A DNA stretch of 64,000 nt from Muribaculaceae bacterium (lineage in GTDB: Bacteria; Bacteroidota; Bacteroidia; Bacteroidales; Muribaculaceae). Below, in pieces: positions 29,903 through 38,128 of this stretch. Position 1 is the stretch's first letter, and each line of letters begins with the position of its first letter. A model generated the notes under the pieces. That model worked only from the letters and a program-made list of their open reading frames with translations. It had not been told where the DNA came from and did no database searches. Location: positions 137,774 through 201,773 of the forward strand of contig JAEDFO010000001.1 in NCBI GenBank assembly GCA_016292745.1, given 5' to 3'. A program made the position numbers and the translations under genes.

Positions 29903-31465
29903 TCAACCAAACGATTCTGCAAGTTTCTCGGCACAGCGTTCGCCATCTATAGCAGCCGAGACAATGCCTCCGGCATAGCCTGCACCTTCACCACATGGAT
30001 ATAGGCCTTTGATGGTAATATGATTCATAGTTACTTCGTCGCGTGGTATACGTACCGGCGACGAAGTTCTTGTTTCCACTCCAATCAAAATGGCATCGTT
30101 GGTCAAGAAGCCTTTTGCCTGACGTCCAAACACTTCAAATCCTTTTGCCAAACGTTTTGCAACAAATTGGGGCAACCACTTATCAAGGCGCGAAGGTTGA
30201 AGTCCGGGTGTATATGAAGACGGAGGTATAAGTTGAGAATCCTTATGATTGACAAAGTCCTTCATACGTTGTGCACCGGCACGCTGCGATTCGCCTGCCT
30301 GACGAAAACATTCATGCTCGAGCGCTTCCTGGAATCGCATTACCTTAAGCTCATCATCGCCATATTTTGATGGGATATCTTCAGGTCGTACTTCCACCAC
30401 CATACCAGAATTGGCCCAATATGAGCCGCGATTTGACGGCGACATACCATTAACTACAAGCTGGCCGGGAGAACTTGCCGCAGGGACAACGAATCCACCA
30501 GGACACATACAGAACGAGTACACTCCACGACCATCAACTTGTGTGACAAAACTGTATTCTGCAGCTGGAAGATACTTACAACGACCTTCAGGTGAATGAT
30601 ACTGAATACGGTCGATGATATGTTGCGGATGCTCCAAACGCACACCCACAGCTATACCTTTAGCTTCAATAGGTATATGCTTATCGTGTAGCATAGCGTA
30701 TACATCGCGAGCAGAATGGCCTGTAGCAAGTATTACCTTGCCTGCATATTCAGTTCCGTCGGCTGTAATGACGCCCTTTGTATTACCATCAGTGTCGACG
30801 ACAATATCAGTGACTTTTGTCTGGAAATGCACTTCACCGCCATTCGACAAAATGGTGTTACGTATATTTTCAATCACTTTGGGAAGCTTATCAGTACCGA
30901 TATGCGGATGTGCATCTATAAGAATATTATCAGATGCACCATGCTGGTTGAAAATCGACAATATTCGCTGAACAGAACCACGTTTCTTGCTACGAGTGTA
31001 GAGCTTCCCATCAGAATAAGCACCCGCACCACCCTCGCCAAAGCAATAATTTGAGTCAGGGTCGATAACTCCACGCTTTGAAATATCAGCTATATCGACT
31101 CTACGTTCAGTTACGTTTTTCCCTCGTTCAAGAACTATCGGACGGATTCCCAACTCAATTAGCCTTAATGCTGCAAACAATCCGGCGGGTCCTGCACCTA
31201 CCACTATGGCATAGTGCTCTGATGTTACAGGTTTATATTGTATCCGCTCATAAAACGGCTCTGAGGAAGGCTCTTCGTTTATCCAAACCTTAACAGTAAG
31301 GTTAACATATATCTGACGTTGACGCGCATCAATGGAGCGCTTCAGAATTCTGAGCGATTTTATATCCTTAGTTTTTAAGCCATTAGTATTTGCGATATGC
31401 AGCTTTATTTGCTGCATATCGTAGGCTACCTCCGGCACTAACCGAAGTTGGAAATCTTGTATCAT
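29903..31465 (-). CDS. FAD-dependent protein of the COG2509 family
   Basis: 520 residues. The N-terminal 80 or so form a small FAD-associated domain (LRILKRSIDARQRQIYVNLT) typical of the uncharacterised COG2509 flavoproteins. A Rossmann FAD-binding site follows as IVVGAGPAGLFAALRLIELG near residue 90, then SNYCFGEGGAGAYSDGKL near 140. The C-terminal end GLYPCGEGAGYAGGIVSAAI is the second FAD signature. The substrate is unknown. The frame opens with a TTG at 31468; the adjacent ATG at 31465 is preferred. It follows mgsA by only 9 bp, so the two share a transcript. Confidence 0.88.
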   Translation of the reverse strand: MIQDFQLRLVPEVAYDMQQIKLHIANTNGLKTKDIKSLRILKRSIDARQRQIYVNLTVKVWINEEPSSEPFYERIQYKPVTSEHYAIVVGAGPAGLFAALRLIELGIRPIVLERGKNVTERRVDIADISKRGVIDPDSNYCFGEGGAGAYSDGKLYTRSKKRGSVQRILSIFNQHGASDNILIDAHPHIGTDKLPKVIENIRNTILSNGGEVHFQTKVTDIVVDTDGNTKGVITADGTEYAGKVILATGHSARDVYAMLHDKHIPIEAKGIAVGVRLEHPQHIIDRIQYHSPEGRCKYLPAAEYSFVTQVDGRGVYSFCMCPGGFVVPAASSPGQLVVNGMSPSNRGSYWANSGMVVEVRPEDIPSKYGDDELKVMRFQEALEHECFRQAGESQRAGAQRMKDFVNHKDSQLIPPSSYTPGLQPSRLDKWLPQFVAKRLAKGFEVFGRQAKGFLTNDAILIGVETRTSSPVRIPRDEVTMNHITIKGLYPCGEGAGYAGGIVSAAIDGERCAEKLAESFG

Positions 31466-31474
31466 CAAAATAGA

Positions 31475-31930
31475 TTATTGCTGCTCTTCACGAGCAAATG
31501 GTGTATAAGTCTGGGCTGCTGGCTTATATGATTCATCGTCCCAAAGCGGGCTCGAAATCATAAGGTCGGCACTGATTCTGTTGCAAGCAATCGGCACATT
31601 GTGCAGACGGCACTGGCGCAGAAGCATCTGAATATCAGCTTCATGAGGCTGTGCACTCAAATCGTCAATGAGGAAAATAGCCAAATCAACTTCCTTACGC
31701 ACCACCATGGCTGCAATTTCCGCATCGCCGCCCATTGGACCAGAATTCATACATTGAACGTTAGCTTCAATGCCCAACTCGGCAAATGCTTGCTTTACCA
31801 ATCCACCAGTTGTCCCTGTACACACCAATTTGTGTGCTGATAATGTCTGTGCATTGAATTTAACCCACTCAACCATGTCGGCTTTACGTTTGTCATGTGC
31901 AACAAGCGCAATTGTCAGATGTCTTTTCAT
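31475..31930 (-). CDS. mgsA: Methylglyoxal synthase
   Basis: Converts dihydroxyacetone phosphate to methylglyoxal and phosphate, a bypass that relieves sugar-phosphate stress. All key residues are visible in 151 residues: ALVAHDKRKADM near residue 8, the phosphate-binding TGTTGGL near 38, the catalytic base Asp69 in NSGPMGGDAEIA, and His96 in SAQPHEADIQMLLR. It precedes the COG2509 flavoprotein gene in a two-gene operon. No perfect -7 element was found upstream (nearest, TATTTTG, is one T short). Confidence 0.97.
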   Translation of the reverse strand: MKRHLTIALVAHDKRKADMVEWVKFNAQTLSAHKLVCTGTTGGLVKQAFAELGIEANVQCMNSGPMGGDAEIAAMVVRKEVDLAIFLIDDLSAQPHEADIQMLLRQCRLHNVPIACNRISADLMISSPLWDDESYKPAAQTYTPFAREEQQ

Positions 31931-31997
31931 AATCGTCTAACTTTAAAGATGTAATGCAAAATAAACACTATTTTTGGGCTTCTGCAACGATTATTCG

Positions 31998-32005
31998 TAT
32001 CTTTG
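31998..32005 (+). promoter_or_regulatory. -7 element of the HAD phosphatase gene
   Basis: TATCTTTG matches TAnnTTTG, 25 bp before the ATG at 32031. Confidence 0.55.
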
Positions 32006-32030
32006 TCAAAAATTAATATAAATGATATAA

Positions 32031-32666
32031 ATGACTGGAGTTTTATTTGACTTAGACGGCGTGCTTATTGATTCAGAATCAATATATTCAGAATTCTGGA
32101 GTAATATCGACAAATTATACCCGACTGGGATTGACGAATTTGCCTACCGCATTAAAGGCAGTAATCTTCAACGCATTCTTAACTTTTTCCCTGACAAAGA
32201 GATTCAGAAAGATATTCTGAAGCGCATTGACGTCAGAGAAAAATCAATGATTTATCCTATTTTCCCGGGAGTAATGGATTTTCTTAACGAACTTAACGCT
32301 GCAAATATCCCGTGCGCAATTGTAACAAGCAGCGACATAACCAAAATGAACAACTTGTTTAAGCAACATCCCGATTTCAGAAGCCATTTCCAAGGAATGA
32401 TAACGGGCGATATGGTAAGCAAATCTAAACCCGACCCGGAATGTTTCCATAAAGGAGCTCAAAGTATAGGTGTACCCATCAATGACTGTATTATTTTCGA
32501 GGACTCTCCTTCTGGGATTGAAGCCGCGCTGGCCACAGGCACCAAAGTGATTGCATTGGCAACGACTCTAAAAATTGAGGACATAAACAAGAAAGTCGAC
32601 AAAATCATTAATTCATTTGTCGACTTCCATGTTAACGATATGTTAAGCGTCTTTAGCAAGCCTTGA
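32031..32666 (+). CDS. HAD-superfamily phosphatase, beta-phosphoglucomutase-like
   Basis: 211-residue cytosolic HAD phosphatase or phosphomutase with a cap domain after motif I. Motif I FDLDGVLIDSE supplies the nucleophile Asp and the acid/base Asp. Motif II is VTSSDITKM near residue 100, motif III Lys is in SKSKPDPECF near 130, and motif IV is IFEDSPSGIEAA near 158. Substrate specificity cannot be set from sequence; a small phosphosugar is likely. The last 14 bp overlap the 3' end of nadC on the opposite strand, leaving no room for a terminator. Confidence 0.88.
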   Translation: MTGVLFDLDGVLIDSESIYSEFWSNIDKLYPTGIDEFAYRIKGSNLQRILNFFPDKEIQKDILKRIDVREKSMIYPIFPGVMDFLNELNAANIPCAIVTSSDITKMNNLFKQHPDFRSHFQGMITGDMVSKSKPDPECFHKGAQSIGVPINDCIIFEDSPSGIEAALATGTKVIALATTLKIEDINKKVDKIINSFVDFHVNDMLSVFSKP

Positions 32667-33501
32667 AACTCATATCCAAGCCTTTAACAGAATGTGTGAG
32701 TGCACCTACCGAAATGTAGTCAACTCCACATTCACCATAGGCACGGAGAGTGTCGAAGGTGATTCCTCCAGACGATTCGGTCTCGAAACGGCCACCGATA
32801 AGTTCCACAGCCTTCTTTGTAAGTTCAGGTGAGAAATTATCAAGCATTATTCTATCAACGCCACCAGTATTCAAAACCTGCTGCAGTTCGTCGAGATTAC
32901 GCACCTCGATTTCTATTTTCATCTCCTTTCCCTTCTCGGCAAGATATTTGCGGGCTTTAGTAATTGCGTTTACAATACCTCCTGCAAAATCAACATGGTT
33001 ATCCTTAAGTAGAATCATGTCGAACAGGCCAATTCGGTGATTGTAACCACCACCTATTTTCACAGCTTCCTTCTCAAGGATTCTCATGCCAGGAGTAGTT
33101 TTACGGGTATCAAGCACTTTTGTCTTCAATCCCTTGAGCTGTTCCATATATTTATGAGTTGTGGTGGCAATTCCACTCATTCGCTGCATTATGTTAAGCA
33201 TCAAGCGCTCAGTCTGCAATAGTGATTGAACCTTTCCGGTAACTTCAAAAGCAATATCACCTTTCTTTACTCGAGCCCCATCGTTGATGAAAACATCTAC
33301 CTTTAGTTCAGGGTCGAATTTATGAAACACCATCTTGGCGATCTCTACACCGGCAATGATTCCATCCTCCTTGATAATAAGGCGTTGTTTTCCAATAGCA
33401 TCAGCTGGGATGCAACACAATGTTGTATGGTCGCCGTCGCCGATGTCTTCGGCAAATGACAGTTCAAGCAACTCGTCAATTAGTTCTTCTCTTGATTTCA
33501 T
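32653..33501 (-). CDS. nadC: Nicotinate-nucleotide pyrophosphorylase (quinolinate phosphoribosyltransferase)
   Basis: Forms nicotinate mononucleotide from quinolinate and PRPP in de novo NAD synthesis. Visible: FAEDIGDGDHTTL near residue 16, the signature LMLNIMQRMSGIATTTH near 105, KVLDTRKTTPGMR near 129, NHRIGLFDMILLKDNH near 158, and the phosphate-binding ESSGGITFDTLR near 243. The frame begins at a TTG (33507); the ATG at 33501 (282 residues, MKSREELIDELLEL) is preferred. An exact two-element promoter lies upstream. Its tail overlaps the convergent HAD gene. Confidence 0.97.
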   Translation of the reverse strand: MKSREELIDELLELSFAEDIGDGDHTTLCCIPADAIGKQRLIIKEDGIIAGVEIAKMVFHKFDPELKVDVFINDGARVKKGDIAFEVTGKVQSLLQTERLMLNIMQRMSGIATTTHKYMEQLKGLKTKVLDTRKTTPGMRILEKEAVKIGGGYNHRIGLFDMILLKDNHVDFAGGIVNAITKARKYLAEKGKEMKIEIEVRNLDELQQVLNTGGVDRIMLDNFSPELTKKAVELIGGRFETESSGGITFDTLRAYGECGVDYISVGALTHSVKGLDMSFKAC

Positions 33502-33540
33502 ATCCAATGTATATTGTTAAATTTTCATTTGTCTCGATTA

Positions 33541-33571
33541 CAAAGTTAGCACATTTTAATATAAGGGCAAA
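33541..33571 (-). promoter_or_regulatory. nadC promoter
   Basis: Minus-strand TTTG (33568-33571), 19 bp, TAACTTTG (33541-33548): exact Bacteroidota consensus, about 40 bp before the nadC ATG. Confidence 0.8.
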
Positions 33572-33575
33572 TAAA

Positions 33576-34508
33576 TCACCGATTAAGATATCCGGCCTGA
33601 ATGGAGCGCAACAAACATTCAACCATATGTGTATACTTCATTTCATAACCATGAGCACGTGCCTCTTCAACCGGATTATCATACATATAACCGATTTCCA
33701 TTTCTCGTCGGTTAAGGAAATCGAGCATCATACTTGGCTTATAAGGCTTCATCTTCTTAGTTGCATCAAGCATTTTATCGGCAAAAGAATCGGGAATCTC
33801 TGCACCACATGAACGAGCCGCTCCAATTACTTCAATCATAATGCAGCGTGCAAGTTCATATGTAGAAACATTGCCCACTATATGGTCAGTTGTCTTATTA
33901 AGCACTACCGATAACCCATTAAATGGAATATTCCAAACAAGTTTTCGCCATCGCGCAGTATTCAAGTCAGGAACGATATCAACATCCACATTCACCGATT
34001 TCAGACTATCAGCAAAATTCAGAATAGTATCATTACCATGCTGGTAACACCCCACAGTCAAAGCGCCATAGTCGAGATGACTGATATGGGCCGGACCGAT
34101 TTTGTTGGAGCATATAAATGCCATAGCTCCATAAATAGTATTATCCGGGAAATGCACAGCAAGTTCGTGTTCCATTCCAAGACCATTCTGTATAAGCAGA
34201 ATAGTCGTGTTTTGTGAAACTATCGGAGCTATGAGTTGCGGCATCGTATTGTTCTTAATTGTCTTAAGACACACAATCACCACATCGCATTTTGGCATAT
34301 CGGAAGAGTTATGATAAGCACAAACATGAGGCAAATAAATATCACCGTCAACCGAATCGACTTTCAAGCCATCTGATAGTGCTGTTTCATAATCGGAATG
34401 AAACAAAAAATGCACATCACACCCAGCTTGCACTAATTTTACTCCATAGAATCCTCCTATAGCGCCACATCCAACAATTGCAAACTTCAAACCGGTCATA
34501 ACAATCAT
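33576..34508 (-). CDS. panE: Ketopantoate reductase family protein (PanE/ApbA)
   Basis: NADPH-dependent 2-dehydropantoate 2-reductase family, which makes pantoate for coenzyme A. The Rossmann motif is FAIVGCGAIGGFYGVKLVQ near residue 8; the catalytic Lys-Asn region is WRKLVWNIPFNGLSVVLNK near 187; the C-terminal domain ends with MMLDFLNRREMEIGYM. 310 residues is normal. The ATG at 34508 shares a base with the stop of the thiamine pyrophosphokinase gene (TAATG), so it is translationally coupled and belongs to the TPP-riboswitch operon. Whether it makes pantoate or acts in thiamine-related chemistry is open; the gene symbol is by family. Confidence 0.82.
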   Translation of the reverse strand: MIVMTGLKFAIVGCGAIGGFYGVKLVQAGCDVHFLFHSDYETALSDGLKVDSVDGDIYLPHVCAYHNSSDMPKCDVVIVCLKTIKNNTMPQLIAPIVSQNTTILLIQNGLGMEHELAVHFPDNTIYGAMAFICSNKIGPAHISHLDYGALTVGCYQHGNDTILNFADSLKSVNVDVDIVPDLNTARWRKLVWNIPFNGLSVVLNKTTDHIVGNVSTYELARCIMIEVIGAARSCGAEIPDSFADKMLDATKKMKPYKPSMMLDFLNRREMEIGYMYDNPVEEARAHGYEMKYTHMVECLLRSIQAGYLNR

Positions 34509-35143
34509 TATTTAGGTAGATATGAGAAAAACACGATATAATCGCCATCAGCATGAATTTCAAAGGAGTCAGACAGGGCCTCGTTAAGTGTACCTTGCCA
34601 CCACGACGTAAGTCGATGTAACGGGTAAACCAATCCATCAGAAGAAAAGTCGGATGATGAGAAATTGAAGACCGAAATTTGCTGATTGGGAAACGAACGG
34701 AATTCGGAGGTCTCGGTACAGGGGATGAAGCAACCATAGTCAGTAAGCATGGCAGCATTAATTCCTGAATGCATATAATCTATCAAAAGACTGATATTGC
34801 CTATGGTATGGTCCTCACGCTTTCCTGTAGCACCAACGATAGAAAAATAGTTGACATTCAGATTGTCGGCACAATAACGTATTGACTTGGTTAGATCGTT
34901 GATCTCCTGGTTTTCTGCAAGAATAAAACGATTACCGAGTTGAATACGTAACAAAGGCGATAATGAGTCGCCATCGCCGATAACCAAATCAGGAGTAACA
35001 CCATGATTAATGAGTGTATCGGCAGCACCATCGCATGCCACAATCATTTTGGCGTTATCGATAGCCGACAACGGCAAGGTTGCTGTAGGGAAATCTCCGT
35101 TTCCGACAATTACTGTTTTTGACAGTTCGAAAGGATCAATCAT
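34508..35143 (-). CDS. Thiamine pyrophosphokinase
   Basis: Transfers pyrophosphate from ATP to thiamine, giving TPP in one step. 211 residues with the TPK catalytic-domain motifs VACDGAADTLINHG near residue 35, PDLVIGDGDSLSP near 51, ENQEINDLTKSIRY near 77 and GATGKREDHTIGN near 103. The C-terminal beta-rich part would bind thiamine. It overlaps the end of the PnuC-family transporter gene by 8 bp and is coupled to the reductase after it. With a TPP riboswitch at the head of the operon, this forms a salvage route: import of thiamine, then phosphorylation. Confidence 0.93.
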   Translation of the reverse strand: MIDPFELSKTVIVGNGDFPTATLPLSAIDNAKMIVACDGAADTLINHGVTPDLVIGDGDSLSPLLRIQLGNRFILAENQEINDLTKSIRYCADNLNVNYFSIVGATGKREDHTIGNISLLIDYMHSGINAAMLTDYGCFIPCTETSEFRSFPNQQISVFNFSSSDFSSDGLVYPLHRLTSWWQGTLNEALSDSFEIHADGDYIVFFSYLPK

Positions 35144-35714
35144 CGTTGTCTTGCATTAATCGTTTCCACTTATAATAGCCAAAAATAGCAATTATTGTGT
35201 AGATTGCATATAGTGCAGAAGTAAAATATAATTCTTTATAAATATAAAGGCCTGTCGATACTGCATCTACTGCTATCCAGGCTATCCATTGCTCGACATA
35301 TTTACGAGCAAGCATCCACAAGCCCACTACACTGACAGCTGTGGTAAACGAATCGAGCCAAGGCACATTGCTGTCGGTGAATGTAATCAGTATGTATGCA
35401 AAGAGAAAGAACAAAGCCAAAGATATCACCAATGATGCAACCAAACTGCGCCGAGGCAATCGGGTAATAGGCAACTCCGTCTGTTTCCCATTGTCGGTTC
35501 GCTTGCCAAAAGTCCATGCCAAATATCCATAAACTGCAATAAGCAGGTAGTAAATGTTTATACCGAAATCGGCATACAGTCCCGCATCATAATACACAAA
35601 TACATAGATAGCAGGCATAATGACACCTGCTATCCATAATAATTTGTTGGCTCTATATTCAAGAACCAAATATATGAGGCCAACTATAGTTCCGGCAATT
35701 TCAAGCCAATTCAT
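35136..35714 (-). CDS. pnuT: PnuC-family transporter, probably thiamine (PnuT)
   Basis: 192-residue inner-membrane protein with about seven hydrophobic segments (WLEIAGTIVGLIYLVLEYRA, LLWIAGVIMPAIYVFVYYD, IYYLLIAVYGYLAWTFG, VISLALFFLFAYILITF and others) and a Lys/Asp-rich cytoplasmic tail. The family carries nicotinamide riboside (PnuC), riboflavin or thiamine (PnuT). The thiamine choice rests on context: a TPP riboswitch, a TonB receptor 2 bp upstream and thiamine pyrophosphokinase overlapping downstream. PnuC-type carriers work by facilitated diffusion with trapping by the partner kinase, which fits the kinase next door. Confidence 0.85.
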   Translation of the reverse strand: MNWLEIAGTIVGLIYLVLEYRANKLLWIAGVIMPAIYVFVYYDAGLYADFGINIYYLLIAVYGYLAWTFGKRTDNGKQTELPITRLPRRSLVASLVISLALFFLFAYILITFTDSNVPWLDSFTTAVSVVGLWMLARKYVEQWIAWIAVDAVSTGLYIYKELYFTSALYAIYTIIAIFGYYKWKRLMQDNDD

Positions 35715-35716
35715 AA

Positions 35717-37933
35717 TTAGAATTTAAATGAAACACTTCCCATAAAATTGGTACCAGCCTGGGCTGCATATCCCGAATAGCGGTAGAACACTTTCTCATC
35801 ACCATCAACATAATAGCCACCACCAGCATAGCCATTGTTTTCATATTCCTCGTCGAAGAGATTGTAAATTGAGAATCCAATTCTTACGCTCTTTGTATGA
35901 GGCAATTTGAAATTGTATCCAAGATGAAGGTTCGAAACACAATATGCATCAAGGACCTGGTCCTCATATTCGGCGTTGGTCATATATTGTTTCGAAACAT
36001 ACTGGGTTGAAAGCGACAAATCGAAATTGTTGTAGTTGAAATTGAATGAATTGTTGAAAATAAACGAAGGAGAGAAAGCAATGTGGGTATCGCCATGATT
36101 AATCTCAACAGGATTTGTCCACTCATCCTCGTAAACAGTTTCTACGAAGTCCTTGATTCGGTTCTTGCTGATTGTAGCATTGGCACTCCAAGTAAACCAT
36201 TTTGCCGGATGCCAATCGGCAAAGAGTTCTACACCCATACGATAGCTCTTAGCTACATTAGCAGCCATTGCCTCGCCTATCTCGTTGAGTTCGCCAGTGA
36301 GCACCAACTGGTCGCGATACCACATATAATAAAGGTTAGCACCTATGCTGAAACAATTGTTGTTGAATGTATAACCGAGCTCGTAATCGTATAGTTTCTC
36401 AGCTTTGGGATATTGAGCCACCTTGCCATCGGTATAGTTGTTGCGGGTTGGCTCTTTTTGAGCAACCGAGAATGAGAAATATGCACGGTTATAATCGCAG
36501 AATTGCCAGTTAAGACCGGCTTTTGGGTTGAAGAAATTGAAATTGTCGTTGATATCAAGCTTCTGCATGTCGTCGATGTTATAATCGAAATTATCGTTCA
36601 CACCGGCAATTGTATAGTTAATGTGGCGATACTGGAGGTCGACAAATGCATTAAGACCGGAAACAATATCGACAGTAGAGCGTGCATACATATTTACATC
36701 GGTCTTTTTGCCTGTGTTTCTGTAATACTCGTGATATTCAGGCAACAAGCCTACAGCTTTCACCCACGGGGTATTACCGAAATGGTCACCATAATAGTGG
36801 TTTGCGGCCATGCCAGCCTGAGCATTTACACGTCCTTTCTTGTAATTAAGCGAGAGCATACCACCACCAAAATGGTTGTCCATCTCTTTCTTTCTAACAA
36901 GGTCAGATTTCTTGGTGCCTATTTCAACAGGATCAAAGCCATATTCGGCAAGAGTGCGTTTTGTCTTGTATTCCTCATAATAGCCATCACCTTTAGTGTA
37001 ATGTAATGCAGCATTAAGCGACAACGAAGATGACAAACGCTGATTAAGAATCAACTGGAAGTTGAACTGCGCATAGTTATCTGTTTGGTCGTCGTAGTAT
37101 GCTACATTTCCATTATCGTCGATATACTCGCCACAAGAATTATAGGTGCGTCCGTAATTGAACATTTCTTCCTTCGATGCATAGTTCCATGCGTGATATG
37201 TCTTTTCCTTACCTCCAAAGGTAATGAACTTCAGGGTAGTGTTATTATTGAAATAACCAGCCTGAAGGAAATATGAATTCAAGTTAACCGAAGCACGGTC
37301 GATATATCCATCGGTTCCAATGTTCGAAATGCGTGCGTCAACGGTCCAATGATTGTTAAGTAGACCCGAGGATACCTTCACGGTCTCCTTATGTGTGTTA
37401 AACGAACCATAAGAAGCATTGAATTCAGCCGATGGTGAGAAGCCGGCTGATTGGGTGAGCATATTAATGCTGGCACCGAAAGCTCCTGCGCCATTGGTCG
37501 ATGTGCCAGCTCCACGTTGAATTTGAATATCTTTCAGCGATGAAGCGAAATCAGGCATATTCACCCAAAACAGTCCATGGCTCTCGGCATCATTCATAGG
37601 AATACCGTTTGCTGTAACATTAATACGAGTGGCATCAGTACCACGAACACGAATTGATGTGTAGCCCACACCGGCACCGGCATCACTTGTGGTGATAACG
37701 GACGGGGTGTACTGCAAAAGGTAGGGAACGTCTTGTCCGTAGTTAACTTTCTCCAATTCTTTGGCCGATACATTTGTAAAAGCCACAGGAGTTTTATCAG
37801 TAGCACGCGAGGCCACTACCGACACTTCATCAAGATTAACTACTTTAGTGGAATCGATTGCAGAATCAACTGCATACACATTGCTCGCTGAATATATCAG
37901 CGAAGCAATGAAGAGAAATTTAGTCTTCTTCAT
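35717..37933 (-). CDS. TonB-dependent outer-membrane receptor, probably for thiamine
   Basis: 738 residues with signal peptide MKKTKFLFIASLIYSASNVYA. A TonB-box-like start (VVNLDEVSVVASRATDKTPV) leads into the plug domain (about 45-155: YLLQYTPSVITTSDAGAG, YTSIRVRGTDATRINVTANG, IQRGAGTSTNGAGAFGASIN). A 22-strand barrel follows, ending in GSVSFKF with the C-terminal Phe needed for assembly. It lies directly under a TPP riboswitch and heads an operon with a PnuC-family carrier and thiamine kinase, so thiamine or a relative is the inferred cargo. No substrate lipoprotein (SusD-like) is encoded, unlike glycan systems. Confidence 0.93.
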   Translation of the reverse strand: MKKTKFLFIASLIYSASNVYAVDSAIDSTKVVNLDEVSVVASRATDKTPVAFTNVSAKELEKVNYGQDVPYLLQYTPSVITTSDAGAGVGYTSIRVRGTDATRINVTANGIPMNDAESHGLFWVNMPDFASSLKDIQIQRGAGTSTNGAGAFGASINMLTQSAGFSPSAEFNASYGSFNTHKETVKVSSGLLNNHWTVDARISNIGTDGYIDRASVNLNSYFLQAGYFNNNTTLKFITFGGKEKTYHAWNYASKEEMFNYGRTYNSCGEYIDDNGNVAYYDDQTDNYAQFNFQLILNQRLSSSLSLNAALHYTKGDGYYEEYKTKRTLAEYGFDPVEIGTKKSDLVRKKEMDNHFGGGMLSLNYKKGRVNAQAGMAANHYYGDHFGNTPWVKAVGLLPEYHEYYRNTGKKTDVNMYARSTVDIVSGLNAFVDLQYRHINYTIAGVNDNFDYNIDDMQKLDINDNFNFFNPKAGLNWQFCDYNRAYFSFSVAQKEPTRNNYTDGKVAQYPKAEKLYDYELGYTFNNNCFSIGANLYYMWYRDQLVLTGELNEIGEAMAANVAKSYRMGVELFADWHPAKWFTWSANATISKNRIKDFVETVYEDEWTNPVEINHGDTHIAFSPSFIFNNSFNFNYNNFDLSLSTQYVSKQYMTNAEYEDQVLDAYCVSNLHLGYNFKLPHTKSVRIGFSIYNLFDEEYENNGYAGGGYYVDGDEKVFYRYSGYAAQAGTNFMGSVSFKF

Positions 37934-37944
37934 TGTTATATTTT

Positions 37945-38008
37945 CACTACGCCGGTATTAACCGGATCAGGTTCAAAGGGTATAATCTCAGCCTTTCGGC
38001 ACCCCTAA
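37945..38008 (-). ncRNA. TPP riboswitch (THI element)
   Basis: On the minus strand the conserved TPP aptamer core is readable in order: GGGGTGCC, GGCTGAGA, ACCC, GAACCTGATC, GGTTAATACCGGCGTAG. The element ends about 12 nt before the TonB receptor ATG at 37933. No terminator hairpin intervenes, so control of translation initiation is more likely than attenuation (inference). Confidence 0.97.
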
Positions 38009-38028
38009 TAAATATGTTAATTGCGGTG

Positions 38029-38036
38029 CAAAGTTA
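38029..38036 (-). promoter_or_regulatory. -7 element of the thiamine operon
   Basis: Minus-strand TAACTTTG matches TAnnTTTG, about 20 bp before the riboswitch core. The nearest TTTG upstream (38061-38064) is 24 bp away, a little long, and lies in the T-tract of the ribBA terminator. Confidence 0.6.
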
Positions 38037-38069
38037 AAAATTTATTTTTTCCTATAAAAGCAAAAATGC

Positions 38070-38108
38070 AGATAAGCTGGCAGAGCGACAATCGCTACCA
38101 GCTTATCT
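38070..38108 (-). terminator. Terminator after ribBA
   Basis: Perfect 11-bp arms (AGATAAGCTGG at 38070-38080, CCAGCTTATCT at 38098-38108) with an inner AGCG/CGCT stem. On the minus strand it is followed by GCATTTTTGCTTTT. Confidence 0.9.
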
Positions 38109-38128
38109 ATCAGGTATTCAACCGTTTA

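Noticed and set aside
35136-35714. Nicotinamide riboside transporter PnuC in the strict sense
   Set aside because: The TPP riboswitch, receptor and thiamine kinase on the same transcript argue for thiamine.
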